Shown piece after piece: positions 17,325 to 25,337 of a DNA stretch of 39,590 nt. Numbering within the stretch: the first letter of the stretch is position 1; each line of letters starts with the position of its first letter. This stretch comes from an uncultured Porphyromonadaceae bacterium. Lineage in GTDB: Bacteria > Bacteroidota > Bacteroidia > Bacteroidales > Muribaculaceae. The notes below the pieces were generated by a model. That model was not told the origin of the DNA. It did not search any database and was given only the letters and a program-made list of their open reading frames with translations. The translations under genes and the position numbers were made by a program. The DNA is taken from assembly GCA_947177185.1 (NCBI GenBank), contig CAMWTJ010000013.1:1-39590 (forward strand), given 5' to 3'.

Positions 17325-17855
17325 ATGAAAATCTGGATACATGTCAACGGCATGCAGCAGGGTCCATACACCATGGACCAGATAGCGGCCATGCAGCTGT
17401 CGCCGGGCACGCCCGTATGGTACGAAGGCCTTCCGCGATGGGTGCCCGCATGTCAGGCGCCCGCACTGGCAAGCCTCTTTGCCGACGGCTCCGACAACTC
17501 CGACAGCTCCGACTCCGGCGAAGCCGACAGCGCCTGCGCGGCCGACGCGCAGTGCGTGTGCGAGCCCTCCGCGCAGCAATCCGGCGGCCATGGCGCCGCC
17601 GCAGCAGCCGTGCAGGCCGCCTGTGTGCCGGCACGCCCCTCCACCTATCTGGCGTGGAGCATAGTGCTGACGATGTGCTGCTGCACGCCGTTCAGCATCG
17701 CCGCCATAGTGTGCGGAGCAATCACCAACAGCCGCTACAACCGCGGCGACTACGCCGGCGCACGACGCATGTCGCACGCCACAGAGTGGCTCGTGATTAT
17801 CTCCATCACACTCGGCATAGTCGGACTGCCCCTGAGCATGCTGATGTACATGTAG
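17325..17855 (+). CDS. GYF_2 and CD225-like two-helix membrane protein
   Basis: A 176-residue protein. Residues 1-50 form a GYF_2-type domain (WIHVNGMQQGPYTMDQIAAM, then WYEGLPRWVPA), a fold expected to bind proline-rich or other partner peptides. A Ser/Asp/Ala-rich linker follows. The C-terminal part (about 107-176) has two membrane segments around a short loop: YLAWSIVLTMCCCTPFSIAAIV, including three adjacent cysteines, then YNRGDYAGARRMSHA and a second helix. This matches the CD225/dispanin pattern. Function is unknown; such proteins are common in Bacteroidales. It follows deoC by 16 bases and precedes the DUF2752 gene by 10. Confidence 0.7.
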   Translation: MKIWIHVNGMQQGPYTMDQIAAMQLSPGTPVWYEGLPRWVPACQAPALASLFADGSDNSDSSDSGEADSACAADAQCVCEPSAQQSGGHGAAAAAVQAACVPARPSTYLAWSIVLTMCCCTPFSIAAIVCGAITNSRYNRGDYAGARRMSHATEWLVIISITLGIVGLPLSMLMYM

Positions 17856-17865
17856 ACCGCAGAGC

Positions 17866-18240
17866 ATGACGCGCACACAGCAACGCATACTGGCGGCGGC
17901 GACCCTCGGGGTGGTCGCCGCCTTATGTGTCTACTACTATTTCACCGACCCGGCGGCCGGAGGCACACCGCGCTGCCTGCTGAAAACCCTCACCGGCTAC
18001 GACTGCCCGGGATGCGGCGCGCAGCGGGCGCTGCACGCGCTGCTGCACGGCAGGCTGTCGGAAGCCGCCGCCTACAACCCCGCCGCCGCGCCGGCGCTCG
18101 TGCTGGCGGCCGTCTACGCCGCCGTGGAACTCATGCCCGGGCGCTTTCCGCGCGCCTCGCGCGCGCTCATGCACCCGGCGGCCATCATGGCCGTGGCCGC
18201 TGCCATTGTGGCCTGGTGGGTGGCGCGCAACCTCTGCTGA
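17866..18240 (+). CDS. DUF2752 membrane protein
   Basis: 124 residues with about three membrane segments. The family signature is clear: C-x-L followed by TGYDCPGCGAQRALHALLHG at about residues 44-63, with paired cysteines in CPGCG and the conserved arginine, then an AYNP segment. The function of DUF2752 is unknown. It lies ten bases after the CD225-like gene, a pairing I have the impression recurs in Bacteroidales. It converges on the acetyltransferase gene with only three bases between the stops. A short palindrome GCTGAGGCTCAGC spans that junction but has no T run, so it is not a convincing terminator. Confidence 0.75.
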   Translation: MTRTQQRILAAATLGVVAALCVYYYFTDPAAGGTPRCLLKTLTGYDCPGCGAQRALHALLHGRLSEAAAYNPAAAPALVLAAVYAAVELMPGRFPRASRALMHPAAIMAVAAAIVAWWVARNLC

Positions 18241-18243
18241 GGC

Positions 18244-18810
18244 TCAGCGCGCGGGCTTGATGACGCGTGCGGGATTGCCGGCCACCACCATGCCCTCGGG
18301 CACGTCGCGCGTGACCACTGCCCCTGCGGCCACCACCGAGCGGCTGCCTATGCGCACGCCCGGCAGAATGACGGCGTTGCCGCCTATCCACACGCTGTCG
18401 CCTATGGTCACAGGCTCGGCCCACTCCACCCACGTGTCGCGCTCGGCGGCGGCGAGCGGGTGGCAGGCTGTATAGATGCTCACGTTAGGTCCTATGAACA
18501 CATTGCTGCCCATGCGCACCTCGGCCTCGTCGAGTATCGTAAGATTGAAATTGGCGAAAAAATTCTCGCCCACATGGATGTTGCAGCCGTAGTCGCAGCG
18601 GAAAGGCTGGTTGACATGCAGCTTCTCGCCGCAGCTGCCCAGCAGGCCGCGCAATATCTCCTGCTGCCGCTCCACATCCGACGGACGCAGGCCGTTGAAC
18701 TCCCACAGCGCGTCGCGCGTGGCCGTAAGGCGGGCGGCAAAGCCTTCGTGGAAGGCATCGTACACCTCGCCGGACAGCATCTTGGCCCACTCTTTTTCGA
18801 AATCACTCAT
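18244..18810 (-). CDS. Sugar O-acetyltransferase (maltose/galactoside acetyltransferase type)
   Basis: 188 residues. The N-terminal helical MAC domain (EWAKMLSGEVYDAFHEGF, about residues 6-23) is followed by a left-handed beta-helix with hexapeptide repeats. The block with the catalytic histidine (YTACHPLAA) lies at about 113-121, and IGDSVWIGGNAVILPGV at about 137-153. The enzyme transfers acetyl from acetyl-CoA to a sugar hydroxyl; the physiological acceptor cannot be told. Size and domain order match Maa/LacA/NodL proteins. The gene stands alone and is divergent from the thioesterase. Confidence 0.88.
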   Translation of the reverse strand: MSDFEKEWAKMLSGEVYDAFHEGFAARLTATRDALWEFNGLRPSDVERQQEILRGLLGSCGEKLHVNQPFRCDYGCNIHVGENFFANFNLTILDEAEVRMGSNVFIGPNVSIYTACHPLAAAERDTWVEWAEPVTIGDSVWIGGNAVILPGVRIGSRSVVAAGAVVTRDVPEGMVVAGNPARVIKPAR

Positions 18811-18840
18811 AGTCGTAAGGCTTTAATATACTATTTTCAG

Positions 18841-18870
18841 GCTTGCCGCAACAAAAAAGCTCCGGCAAGC
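18841..18870. repeat. Inverted repeat between divergent acetyltransferase and thioesterase genes
   Basis: GCTTGCCG at 18841-18848 and CGGCAAGC at 18863-18870 are perfect complements separated by 14 bases with an A run. It could be an operator or an mRNA hairpin in either leader. No clear TAnnTTTG box was found in this 95-base gap. Confidence 0.35.
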
Positions 18871-18905
18871 GTTAATTAACAAACGTCAACGAAACGACCC
18901 GCATT

Positions 18906-19670
18906 ATGCATCAGGCTTTATTCAACAGTCACTACAACCTCACCGCCGGCGAGGCCGACGCGCACTCGCTCATGCCCGTCACGCTGCTTGTGGAGCGCGT
19001 GATAGAGATAGCCACACGCCACGCCAATTGCCTCGACGTGGGCTACGACGACCTGAAGACGGCCGGCATAGGCTGGGTGTTCAGCCGCATGAGCGCCCTG
19101 ATAGAGCGCTATCCGCGCATCAACGAGGAGTATGCCCTGAACACCTGGATCGAGAGCTACAACCGCCACTTCTGCGAACGCTGCTTCGACATGGTCGACG
19201 CCGCCGGCAGCCTGCTCGCGTCGGTGCGCAGTACGTTTGTGGCCATCGACATGAAAAACCGCACCATGGCCGACCTGGCCTCGTTTGAGCGCGAGGCCAT
19301 CCCCACGCTCGACCGCCCCTGCGCCGTGCGTCCCGCGCCACGCATGCGGCGCCTGCCTAAGGACTGCGAGCAGCGCGCGCTGCATTTCGGCTACTGCGAC
19401 ATCGATTTCAACCGCCACGTCAACACCGTGCGCTACATCGAGCGCGTGCTCGACCACTGGCCCCTCGCCCATCACGACCGCAACGCCGTGCGGCGCATCG
19501 ACATAGCCTTCAGCCACGAACTGCTGTACGGCGAGGAGGCCACGCTGCGCGTGGCGCCTGCCGACGGGGCCGACGGCAGCGCGCACGAGTGCGAAATCAT
19601 AGCCCCCGACGGCACGCGCGCCGCAACCATGCGCATAGCATGGCAGCGGCGGCGCGACATGGAGCCATAA
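18906..19670 (+). CDS. Acyl-ACP thioesterase
   Basis: 254 residues with two hotdog domains, the size of bacterial FatA/FatB-like thioesterases. The N-terminal domain has VTLLVERVIEIATRHANCL and the phrase GIGWVFSRMSALIERYP. The second hotdog contains CDIDFNRHVNTVRYIERVLD at about residues 160-179, which corresponds to the catalytic D-x-N-x-H-VNN-x-KY motif of plant enzymes. It should release fatty acids from acyl carrier protein in the cytoplasm. The gene is convergent with ychF, with nine bases between the stops. Confidence 0.85.
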   Translation: MHQALFNSHYNLTAGEADAHSLMPVTLLVERVIEIATRHANCLDVGYDDLKTAGIGWVFSRMSALIERYPRINEEYALNTWIESYNRHFCERCFDMVDAAGSLLASVRSTFVAIDMKNRTMADLASFEREAIPTLDRPCAVRPAPRMRRLPKDCEQRALHFGYCDIDFNRHVNTVRYIERVLDHWPLAHHDRNAVRRIDIAFSHELLYGEEATLRVAPADGADGSAHECEIIAPDGTRAATMRIAWQRRRDMEP

Positions 19671-19679
19671 GCGGCCCGC

Positions 19680-20783
19680 TCAGACGTTGAAGCGGAAGTG
19701 CATTATATCGCCGTCCTGCACCACGTATTCCTTGCCTTCCACGCCGAGGCGTCCGGCCTCGCGCACGGCGGTTTCGCCGCCGAGGCTCACGTAGTCGTCG
19801 TACTTTATGACCTCGGCGCGTATGAATCCCTTCTCGAAATCGGTGTGTATGATGCCTGCGCAGCGCGGAGCCTTGCTGCCGCGTATGAAGGTCCAGGCGC
19901 GCACCTCGTCGGCGCCGGCCGTGAAATATGTCTGAAGGTCGAGCAGAGCGTAGGCCGCGCGTATCAGGCGCGCCACACCGCTTTCCTCAAGGCCTATCGA
20001 CTCCAGGAACTCGGCGCGCTCCTCGTAGGTGTCGAGCTCGGCTATCTCGCTCTCGGTCTGCGCGGCTATTATCATCAGCGAGGCGCCCTCGCCGGCTATG
20101 GCCTCGCGCACGGCCTCCACATAGGCGTTGCCGGTGGCGGCGGATGCGTCGTCGACGTTGCACACATACAGCACGGGCTTGGATGTGAGCAGGAAGAGCT
20201 CGCGCACGAATTTCTGCTCGTCGGGCGTGTCGAAAGTCACGCTGCGCGCCGGCTTGCCCTGCTCCAGGGCCGCCTTGATGGCCTGCAGCACGTCGGCCTG
20301 CATGCGGGCCGCCTTGTCGCCGCCGGTCTGCGCCTGCTTGATGGTGCGTGCCAGGCGCGCGTCGACGGTTTCCATATCCTTGAGTAGCAGCTCATAGTCT
20401 ATGATTTCCTTGTCGCGCACGGGGTCGACGGAGCCGTCGACGTGCGTGATGTTGTCGTCGTCGAAGCAGCGGAGCACGTGCAGTATGGCGTCGGTTTCGC
20501 GTATGTTGGCCAGGAACTTGTTGCCGAGGCCCTCGCCGCGCGAGGCGCCTTTTACAAGTCCGGCTATGTCGACAATCTCCACCGTGGCGGGCACGACGGA
20601 GCGCGGCTGACACATCTCCACCAGCCGCGTGAGGCGGTCGTCGGGCACGCTTATCACGCCCACGTTGGGTTCGATGGTGCAGAACGGGAAGTTGGCCGAC
20701 TGGGCCTTGGCGTTTGACAGACAATTGAAAAGGGTGCTTTTACCCACATTGGGCAGACCCACTATGCCACATTTTAGAGCCAT
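19680..20783 (-). CDS. ychF: YchF/Ola1-type ATPase
   Basis: 367 residues. The P-loop GLPNVGKST (9-17) is at the extreme N-terminus, followed by [14 protein letters not shown] and the G3-like [10 protein letters not shown]. The guanine-specificity motif is NVDDA instead of NKxD, as in the YchF branch that prefers ATP. The C-terminal TGS domain (about 280-367) includes [22 protein letters not shown]. YchF binds ribosomes and is linked to translation and oxidative-stress responses. Length and motifs are those of a complete, typical member. Confidence 0.96.
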   Translation of the reverse strand: MALKCGIVGLPNVGKSTLFNCLSNAKAQSANFPFCTIEPNVGVISVPDDRLTRLVEMCQPRSVVPATVEIVDIAGLVKGASRGEGLGNKFLANIRETDAILHVLRCFDDDNITHVDGSVDPVRDKEIIDYELLLKDMETVDARLARTIKQAQTGGDKAARMQADVLQAIKAALEQGKPARSVTFDTPDEQKFVRELFLLTSKPVLYVCNVDDASAATGNAYVEAVREAIAGEGASLMIIAAQTESEIAELDTYEERAEFLESIGLEESGVARLIRAAYALLDLQTYFTAGADEVRAWTFIRGSKAPRCAGIIHTDFEKGFIRAEVIKYDDYVSLGGETAVREAGRLGVEGKEYVVQDGDIMHFRFNV

Positions 20784-20819
20784 TTATGCTTGTATTATGT
20801 TTAACCGTGTTTTACGGTG

Positions 20820-20827
20820 CAAAGGTA
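20820..20827 (-). promoter_or_regulatory. Promoter -7 box for ychF
   Basis: On the minus strand 20827-20820 reads TACCTTTG, a match to TAnnTTTG, 36 bases before the ychF ATG. No clear -33 element is seen, because the upstream terminator hairpin lies there. Confidence 0.55.
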
Positions 20828-20833
20828 GTGAAA

Positions 20834-20880
20834 AAACACCAAAAACGCGGCATCCGTAGGCCGGACGCCGCGCTTTTTTT
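20834..20880 (-). terminator. Terminator of the TolB-like/barrel operon
   Basis: The minus strand shows a GC-rich stem of about 12 pairs (arms 20862-20873 and 20846-20856, one G-U pair), preceded by an A run and followed by GTTTTTGGTGTTTTTT. It lies 40 bases after the stop of the barrel gene. With T and A runs on both sides it might also work in the plus direction. Confidence 0.7.
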
Positions 20881-20912
20881 ATGGTTTACGATGTGATACG
20901 ATGTGTGTCGGA

Positions 20913-21461
20913 TCAGAAATTGAGGCCCAGACGCACACCGAAGGTGCCCCAGCTCAGGTTGTATGAGCCGTAGTAGGTGTCGACACTGCTTGTGTTGCCT
21001 TCCCACACGAGGCCGAGAGAAATGAGGCGTGTGAGATTCACACCGGCGCCCACCTCGTAGGCGAAGCCGGAGAGGTCGGTTTCGTCGGTGAATACCTGAT
21101 AGCCAAGGCCGAAGTCGACGTACAGACCCTTGTCTGCAAAGAGCGCGGGCGAGTTGTAGCGGAAGCCGGAGAGGAAACGCAGCGAGAGCATTTCGCCGAA
21201 GTTTGCCACGTCGGTGTTCATGCCCACTTTGAGGATGTCCCAGTTGAAGCCGCTGCTTATGTGCCAGCGGTAGCCGGCGGTGAGGTCGAGGCCGAAGCCG
21301 GTATCGCAGTCACCGGTCATTACACCTACTGTGGGGTTGAAGAAAAAGCCGGAGTGGTTGAAGTCGGAATCGTCGCTCCACATGGTGGCTTCGCCTGCGC
21401 GCTGTGCGTTTGCGGCAAATGCGCCGAAAAGCATTACAAAAGCGATAAGAATTTTTTTCAT
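20913..21461 (-). CDS. Small outer-membrane beta-barrel protein, putative
   Basis: 182 residues with a clear signal peptide (MKKILIAFVMLFGAFAANAQ, cut after AQ). The mature part is made of alternating aromatic and polar strands with glycines (FFFNPTVGVM, GLDLTAGYRWHI, YVDFGLGYQVF, FAYEVGAGVNLT) and ends SWGTFGVRLGLNF. A terminal phenylalanine is typical of barrels folded by BamA. About eight strands are likely. No specific family is recognised. The gene lies 40 bases downstream of the TolB-like propeller gene on the same strand and ends at a good terminator, so the two probably form one operon. Confidence 0.6.
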   Translation of the reverse strand: MKKILIAFVMLFGAFAANAQRAGEATMWSDDSDFNHSGFFFNPTVGVMTGDCDTGFGLDLTAGYRWHISSGFNWDILKVGMNTDVANFGEMLSLRFLSGFRYNSPALFADKGLYVDFGLGYQVFTDETDLSGFAYEVGAGVNLTRLISLGLVWEGNTSSVDTYYGSYNLSWGTFGVRLGLNF

Positions 21462-21501
21462 TGCGTGAATAATTTAGAGGTTATGTGTTTAGAAGGTCTG
21501 T

Positions 21502-22515
21502 TCAGAGTTTGAAATCCATTTTCCACACGTTGTAGACACCGTCCACGGAGCCGCGCTGCGACACGAAGAATATCTCGCGGCCGTTGGGGGCCCACACGGC
21601 CGAAAGGTCGTTGCCGGGGTGGTAGGTGAGCTGTGTGAACTGCGTGCCGTCGACACGTATGGCGAATATGTCGGTGTTCATCTTCTTGCCTTTCTCGGCT
21701 ATGGAGGTGCCGGTCACGAGCAGCCACTGCTTGTTCGGCGAAAGCACCGGGGTAGTGAAGCTGCGTCCGGGCTGCGAGAGTATGATTTCCTCCACGCCGG
21801 TCTTGAGGTTGACACGCCATATTTCGCTTTCCTTGCGGTCGGTGTAGCGTGCGCAGTATATCACGTCGGGGTTGCCGGGTATGAGGCAGGGAGTCATGCC
21901 GCGCGAGTAGTTGGAGAAGAGGTTTTTGTCGCGGTCGTAGCTCCAGATGCTGTACTGCGAGTAGCCTTCGCCGCGGTGGAAATAGATGTGCTTGCCGTCG
22001 GGAGTGATCTGTCCGGCGAAATCGTTGTCGCTGCCGGTGGATATCTGGCGCACCACGGCGCCCTGCGAGGCGTCCACGAGATACACGCCGTAGTGACCGC
22101 CGCGGAACTCGGTGAAGCAGATGGTCTTGCCGTCGGGGCTCCACGTGAAATCGGTCACACCAGTGCGGAAAGTGCGCTGGGTGCTCGCGCCGCCCTTCGT
22201 GGCTGCTTTCACCATCACGTTGGCGGCCTTGTTTTTCCAGTTTATGTAGGCTATCTTGGTGCCGTCGGGCGACACTGCTATCTGCGGGTTCACCCACCAG
22301 TCTATCACTGAGGAGTTCTTGATGCCCAGCAGCTTTCCGCCTTTGCTCACGAGCCACTCCGAGTTGACGCAGTCGGCATCGTCGGTGATTTTTTCGAATC
22401 TCACGCCGCCTTCTTCGGGCACATCAACCACCGAGAAATCAGGTTTCACCCGCTTGGCATCGGCGCCGGAGGCAAATGCTGCCACGCACAGCAGCGCAAT
22501 CATTACTTTTTTCAT
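21502..22515 (-). CDS. TolB-like (PD40) beta-propeller exported protein
   Basis: 337 residues from ATG 22515; a TTG at 22521 is less likely. The signal peptide is MKKVMIALLCVAAFASGADA. The rest contains repeated PD40/WD40-like blades: PQIAVSPDGTKIAYINW, DFTWSPDGKTICFTEF, GQITPDGKHIYFHRG, PVLSPNKQWLLVTGT and AVWAPNGREIFFVSQRG, six or so in total. That is the six-bladed TolB/DPP-IV N-terminal propeller type, usually a protein-binding platform in the periplasm. It lacks the TolB N-terminal domain, and no hydrolase domain follows. Partner and role are unknown; the barrel gene 40 bases downstream is a candidate partner. The upstream region has an 11-base C/G homopolymer (see findings). Confidence 0.75.
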   Translation of the reverse strand: MKKVMIALLCVAAFASGADAKRVKPDFSVVDVPEEGGVRFEKITDDADCVNSEWLVSKGGKLLGIKNSSVIDWWVNPQIAVSPDGTKIAYINWKNKAANVMVKAATKGGASTQRTFRTGVTDFTWSPDGKTICFTEFRGGHYGVYLVDASQGAVVRQISTGSDNDFAGQITPDGKHIYFHRGEGYSQYSIWSYDRDKNLFSNYSRGMTPCLIPGNPDVIYCARYTDRKESEIWRVNLKTGVEEIILSQPGRSFTTPVLSPNKQWLLVTGTSIAEKGKKMNTDIFAIRVDGTQFTQLTYHPGNDLSAVWAPNGREIFFVSQRGSVDGVYNVWKMDFKL

Positions 22516-22553
22516 GTGCAATATAGATAGAATCCGTTAGTTAATTATTGACG

Positions 22554-22561
22554 CAAATATA
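22554..22561 (-). promoter_or_regulatory. Promoter -7 box of the TolB-like gene
   Basis: On the minus strand 22561-22554 reads TATATTTG, 38 bases before the ATG at 22515. No -33 TTTG at 19-21 bases is apparent; the sequence there is AT-rich and is followed upstream by a homopolymer. Confidence 0.6.
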
Positions 22562-22588
22562 CACACAAATTATTAAATATAATTAACA

Positions 22589-22599
22589 CCCCCCCCCCC
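22589..22599. repeat. 11-base C homopolymer (G on the gene strand)
   Basis: Eleven consecutive C on the plus strand, 27 bases upstream of the -7 box of the TolB-like gene. It is one of only three G/C runs of nine or more that I see in the window; all three lie upstream of minus-strand envelope genes. Confidence 0.9.
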
Positions 22600-22738
22600 A
22601 TTTTTAACTTATTTTAAGTGCGAGAGCCACACTTAGAGAGGCGCCGCGCGAAGCGGTGCGAACGCACCCTAAGCAGGCTCGCCGGCACGCGGCACAAATA
22701 TTTCGGCACGCCACCGCACAGATTAAAGAAATAATTCG

Positions 22739-22746
22739 TAAATTTG
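22739..22746 (+). promoter_or_regulatory. Promoter -7 box of the DUF4199 gene
   Basis: TAAATTTG at 22739-22746, with a start site expected near 22752. This decides the start of the next gene: in-frame codons before 22752 lie upstream of transcription. A palindrome GGTGCG-AA-CGCACC at 22655-22668 lies farther upstream and could be an operator. Confidence 0.55.
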
Positions 22747-22778
22747 CCAATGTGAAAACAGATAGCGAACTGCGAGCG

Positions 22779-23300
22779 ATGAACGTGTATGCCCGCGGCG
22801 CCCGCGACGGCGCCCGCATGGGCGTGCTGCTGTGTGGCATATTCGCCTCATGGGCGCTGGCCGCGCGCTACGCCCCTGCGGCCCTGGCCTTCCCCCTGCT
22901 GTGCGTGGCCGTGCCGGTGGCGGCGTGGCTGATGCTGCGGCGCAGCTACCGCGCCGACCTCGGCATGAGCACCTTTTCGGCACTGTGGATGCACGGCATA
23001 TGCATATTCTTCTTCGGCACCCTGCTCATGGCGGCCCTGGCCCTGGTGTGGCTGCGCTGGCTCGAGCCCGGGCTTATCCGCGAGAGCCTCACAGCCGCGG
23101 CCGACACCTACGCGCAGATAGGCACCCCCGAGGCCGCGCGCCTCGCCGCCGACGTGCACACCCTGCTGGAGCGCGGCATGCTCCCGAGGCCTGTCGACGT
23201 GGCCCTCGCCCTGCTGTGGGCGGGAGTGGCCTCCGGGTCTATACTTTCTATGGCTTTGTCGGCGATAATCCGCGCAGCGGGCTATCGCCCTAAAAAATAA
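22779..23300 (+). CDS. DUF4199 membrane protein
   Basis: 173 residues from ATG 22779. A GTG at 22752 would add nine residues and give a leaderless message; starts farther upstream precede the promoter box. Three or four membrane segments are predicted: MGVLLCGIFASWALAAR, LAFPLLCVAVPVAAWLML, ICIFFFGTLLMAALALVW and a C-terminal one ending ALSAIIRAAGYRPKK. The layout, a membrane pair followed by a soluble helix stretch and a last helix with a basic tail, fits the Bacteroidota family DUF4199. In many genomes this family sits directly before a dolichyl-phosphate-mannose-synthase-like glycosyltransferase, as here with an 18-base gap. Function is unknown. Confidence 0.7.
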   Translation: MNVYARGARDGARMGVLLCGIFASWALAARYAPAALAFPLLCVAVPVAAWLMLRRSYRADLGMSTFSALWMHGICIFFFGTLLMAALALVWLRWLEPGLIRESLTAAADTYAQIGTPEAARLAADVHTLLERGMLPRPVDVALALLWAGVASGSILSMALSAIIRAAGYRPKK

Positions 23301-23318
23301 CACATCCCCACCCCAAAC

Positions 23319-24269
23319 ATGGATATTTCAGTAGTAGTACCTCTATACAACGAAGCCGAATCGCTGCCCGAGCTCGAGCAGTGGATTGCGCGTGTGATGC
23401 AAGCCAACGGCTTCAGCTATGAGATAATATTCGTGAACGACGGCAGCACCGACGACTCCTGGCAGGTGATATGCCGCCTGGCCGAAGCCAATCCCGCCGT
23501 GCACGGCATCTGCTTCAGACGCAACTACGGAAAAAGCCCGGCCCTCAACGTAGGCTTCGCCAAGGCGCAGGGCGATGTGGTGATTACCATGGACGCCGAC
23601 CTCCAGGACTCGCCCGACGAAATCCCGGAGCTCTACCGCATGATACGCGAAGATGGCTACGACCTCGTGAGCGGATACAAGCAGAAGCGCTACGACCCCC
23701 TGTCGAAAACGATTCCCACCAAGCTCTTCAACGCCACGGCCCGGCGAGTGAGCGGCATACACAACCTGCACGACTTCAACTGCGGGCTGAAGGCCTACCG
23801 CAACAAGGTGGTGAAGCACATCGAGGTGTACGGCGACATGCACCGCTACATACCCTACCTGGCCAAGCTGGCCGGCTTCAACCGCATAGGCGAGAAAGTG
23901 GTGCACCACCAGGCGCGCAAATACGGCAAGACCAAATTCGGACTCGACCGCTTCGTCAACGGCTACCTGGACCTGATGACCCTGTGGTTCACAGGCAAGT
24001 TCGGCGGCAAGCCCATGCACTTTTTCGGCCTCGTGGGCTCGCTCATGTTTCTGCTCGGATTCATATCCACGGCCATCGTGGGCGGCATGAAGCTATACCA
24101 CATGTATGCCGGCGAGCCGTACACGCTCGTCACCGACTCGCCCTACTTCTACCTGGCGCTGACACTCATGCTGCTCGGCGCGCAGATGTTCCTCGCCGGC
24201 TTCGTCGGCGAGCTCGTGGCCCGCAACGCCCCGGGCCGCAACCACTACGAAATAGACAACGAATTTTGA
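23319..24269 (+). CDS. Family 2 glycosyltransferase (DPM1/GtrB type)
   Basis: 316 residues. The GT-A fold opens with ISVVVPLYNEAESLPEL (3-19) and EIIFVNDGSTDDSW (about 35-48). The metal-binding DAD is at 92-94 (ITMDADLQDSPDE). Two C-terminal membrane helices are clear (about 231-251 FFGLVGSLMFLLGFISTAIVG, and about 273-300). This layout matches enzymes that move a sugar from a nucleotide donor to polyprenyl phosphate for envelope glycan assembly. The sugar cannot be told. It follows DUF4199 closely and precedes a nitroreductase by 19 bases. Confidence 0.88.
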   Translation: MDISVVVPLYNEAESLPELEQWIARVMQANGFSYEIIFVNDGSTDDSWQVICRLAEANPAVHGICFRRNYGKSPALNVGFAKAQGDVVITMDADLQDSPDEIPELYRMIREDGYDLVSGYKQKRYDPLSKTIPTKLFNATARRVSGIHNLHDFNCGLKAYRNKVVKHIEVYGDMHRYIPYLAKLAGFNRIGEKVVHHQARKYGKTKFGLDRFVNGYLDLMTLWFTGKFGGKPMHFFGLVGSLMFLLGFISTAIVGGMKLYHMYAGEPYTLVTDSPYFYLALTLMLLGAQMFLAGFVGELVARNAPGRNHYEIDNEF

Positions 24270-24288
24270 ACGCTGAAACACTACCATA

Positions 24289-24825
24289 ATGGAACTCAAC
24301 TCTTTCGCCCAGTTCGCCAGCCTCGTGGAATCGCGCCACAGCTGCCGCAGATATAAGCCCGACGCCGCCGTGGGCCACGACCTCATACGCACCGTGCTCG
24401 ACACCGCACGCCTGGCTCCCTCGGCCTGCAACCGCCAGCCCTGGAGCTTCATAGTGCTCGAAGGCGAGCAGGGACGCGAAATCTGCGCACGCGCCTACGA
24501 CCGCGACTGGATACGCCAGGCGCCGACATTCATCATAGTGTGCGGCCACCACGACCAGGCATGGCACCGCCCCGACGACGGCAAAGACCACACGGATGTG
24601 GACGTGGCCATAGCCACCGAACACATCTGCCTGACAGCCACCACCCTCGGGCTCGGAACATGCTGGGTGTGCAATTTCGACCCCGTGGTGCTGCGCGCCG
24701 ACCTGCACCTGCCCGCGGAGATAGAACCCGTGGCCATAATACCCATCGGCTACCCCGACTACGACGAAAAGGCTCCCGCGCGTAAACGCAAAGACCTCGA
24801 CGACATAGTGCAATGGGGCGTTTAA
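24289..24825 (+). CDS. Nitroreductase-family flavoprotein
   Basis: 178 residues. The FMN-binding N-terminal motif SRHSCRRYKPD (about 15-25) and RLAPSACNRQPWSFIVLEG (about 44-62) are typical, as is the distal GLGTCWVCNFDP and the late IPIGYPDYDEKAPARKRKDLDDIV. The family comprises FMN-dependent NAD(P)H oxidoreductases; the natural substrate is unknown. The 3' end overlaps the next gene by 13 bases in another frame, indicating translational coupling. Confidence 0.9.
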   Translation: MELNSFAQFASLVESRHSCRRYKPDAAVGHDLIRTVLDTARLAPSACNRQPWSFIVLEGEQGREICARAYDRDWIRQAPTFIIVCGHHDQAWHRPDDGKDHTDVDVAIATEHICLTATTLGLGTCWVCNFDPVVLRADLHLPAEIEPVAIIPIGYPDYDEKAPARKRKDLDDIVQWGV

Positions 24826-25337
24826 CAGCCGCCGCGGCTCTCGCCGCCCTGCTCGCCGCCACTGCCATCACCGCATGCAACAGCGACGGATGCCTCGACA
24901 ACCAGAGCGCCCTGCCGCTGGCTGAATTCTACTCGTCGGCCACGCAGAGCGTGATTTCCGTCGACTCCCTCGAAGTGGTGGGCGTCGACGCTCCCGACGG
25001 CGACATACTCAGCGAGATGCGCCCGGCCAAGTCGCAGCTGTATCTGCCCATGCGCTCCACCAGGCAGTCCACGGCGTGGCGCTTCATATACCGGCAGAAG
25101 CATCTCGAGGCGCTCGGGCTCGAGGACCGCATCACGTTTGAATACGAATCCATCCCCTACTTTGCCAGCGAGGAGTGCGGAGCATCGTACCGCTACCGCG
25201 TCACACGCGTGGCATACACCACCACGCTAATCGACAGCATCGTGATGGCCGACTCGCTCATCACCAACGTCGACGCCGTGGCCATACGCATCTATTTCCG
25301 AACCGCCGGGCCCGACCAGGAGGGGGCCGAATCATGA
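24813..25337 (+). CDS. DUF6452 lipoprotein
   Basis: 174 residues with a lipoprotein signal peptide; the lipobox ITAC puts the modified cysteine at residue 22. The mature N-terminus CNSDGCLDNQSALPLAEFYS matches the Bacteroidales family DUF6452 as I know it. The rest is beta-rich. Function is unknown. The gene starts inside the nitroreductase gene and ends in a four-base ATGA overlap with DUF6048, a pairing that supports both calls. Confidence 0.75.
   Translation: MGRLTAAAALAALLAATAITACNSDGCLDNQSALPLAEFYSSATQSVISVDSLEVVGVDAPDGDILSEMRPAKSQLYLPMRSTRQSTAWRFIYRQKHLEALGLEDRITFEYESIPYFASEECGASYRYRVTRVAYTTTLIDSIVMADSLITNVDAVAIRIYFRTAGPDQEGAES

Noticed and set aside
18228-18252. Palindrome GCTGAGGCTCAGC at the convergent stops of DUF2752 and the acetyltransferase
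   Set aside because: No T run on either side, so it was not called as a terminator.
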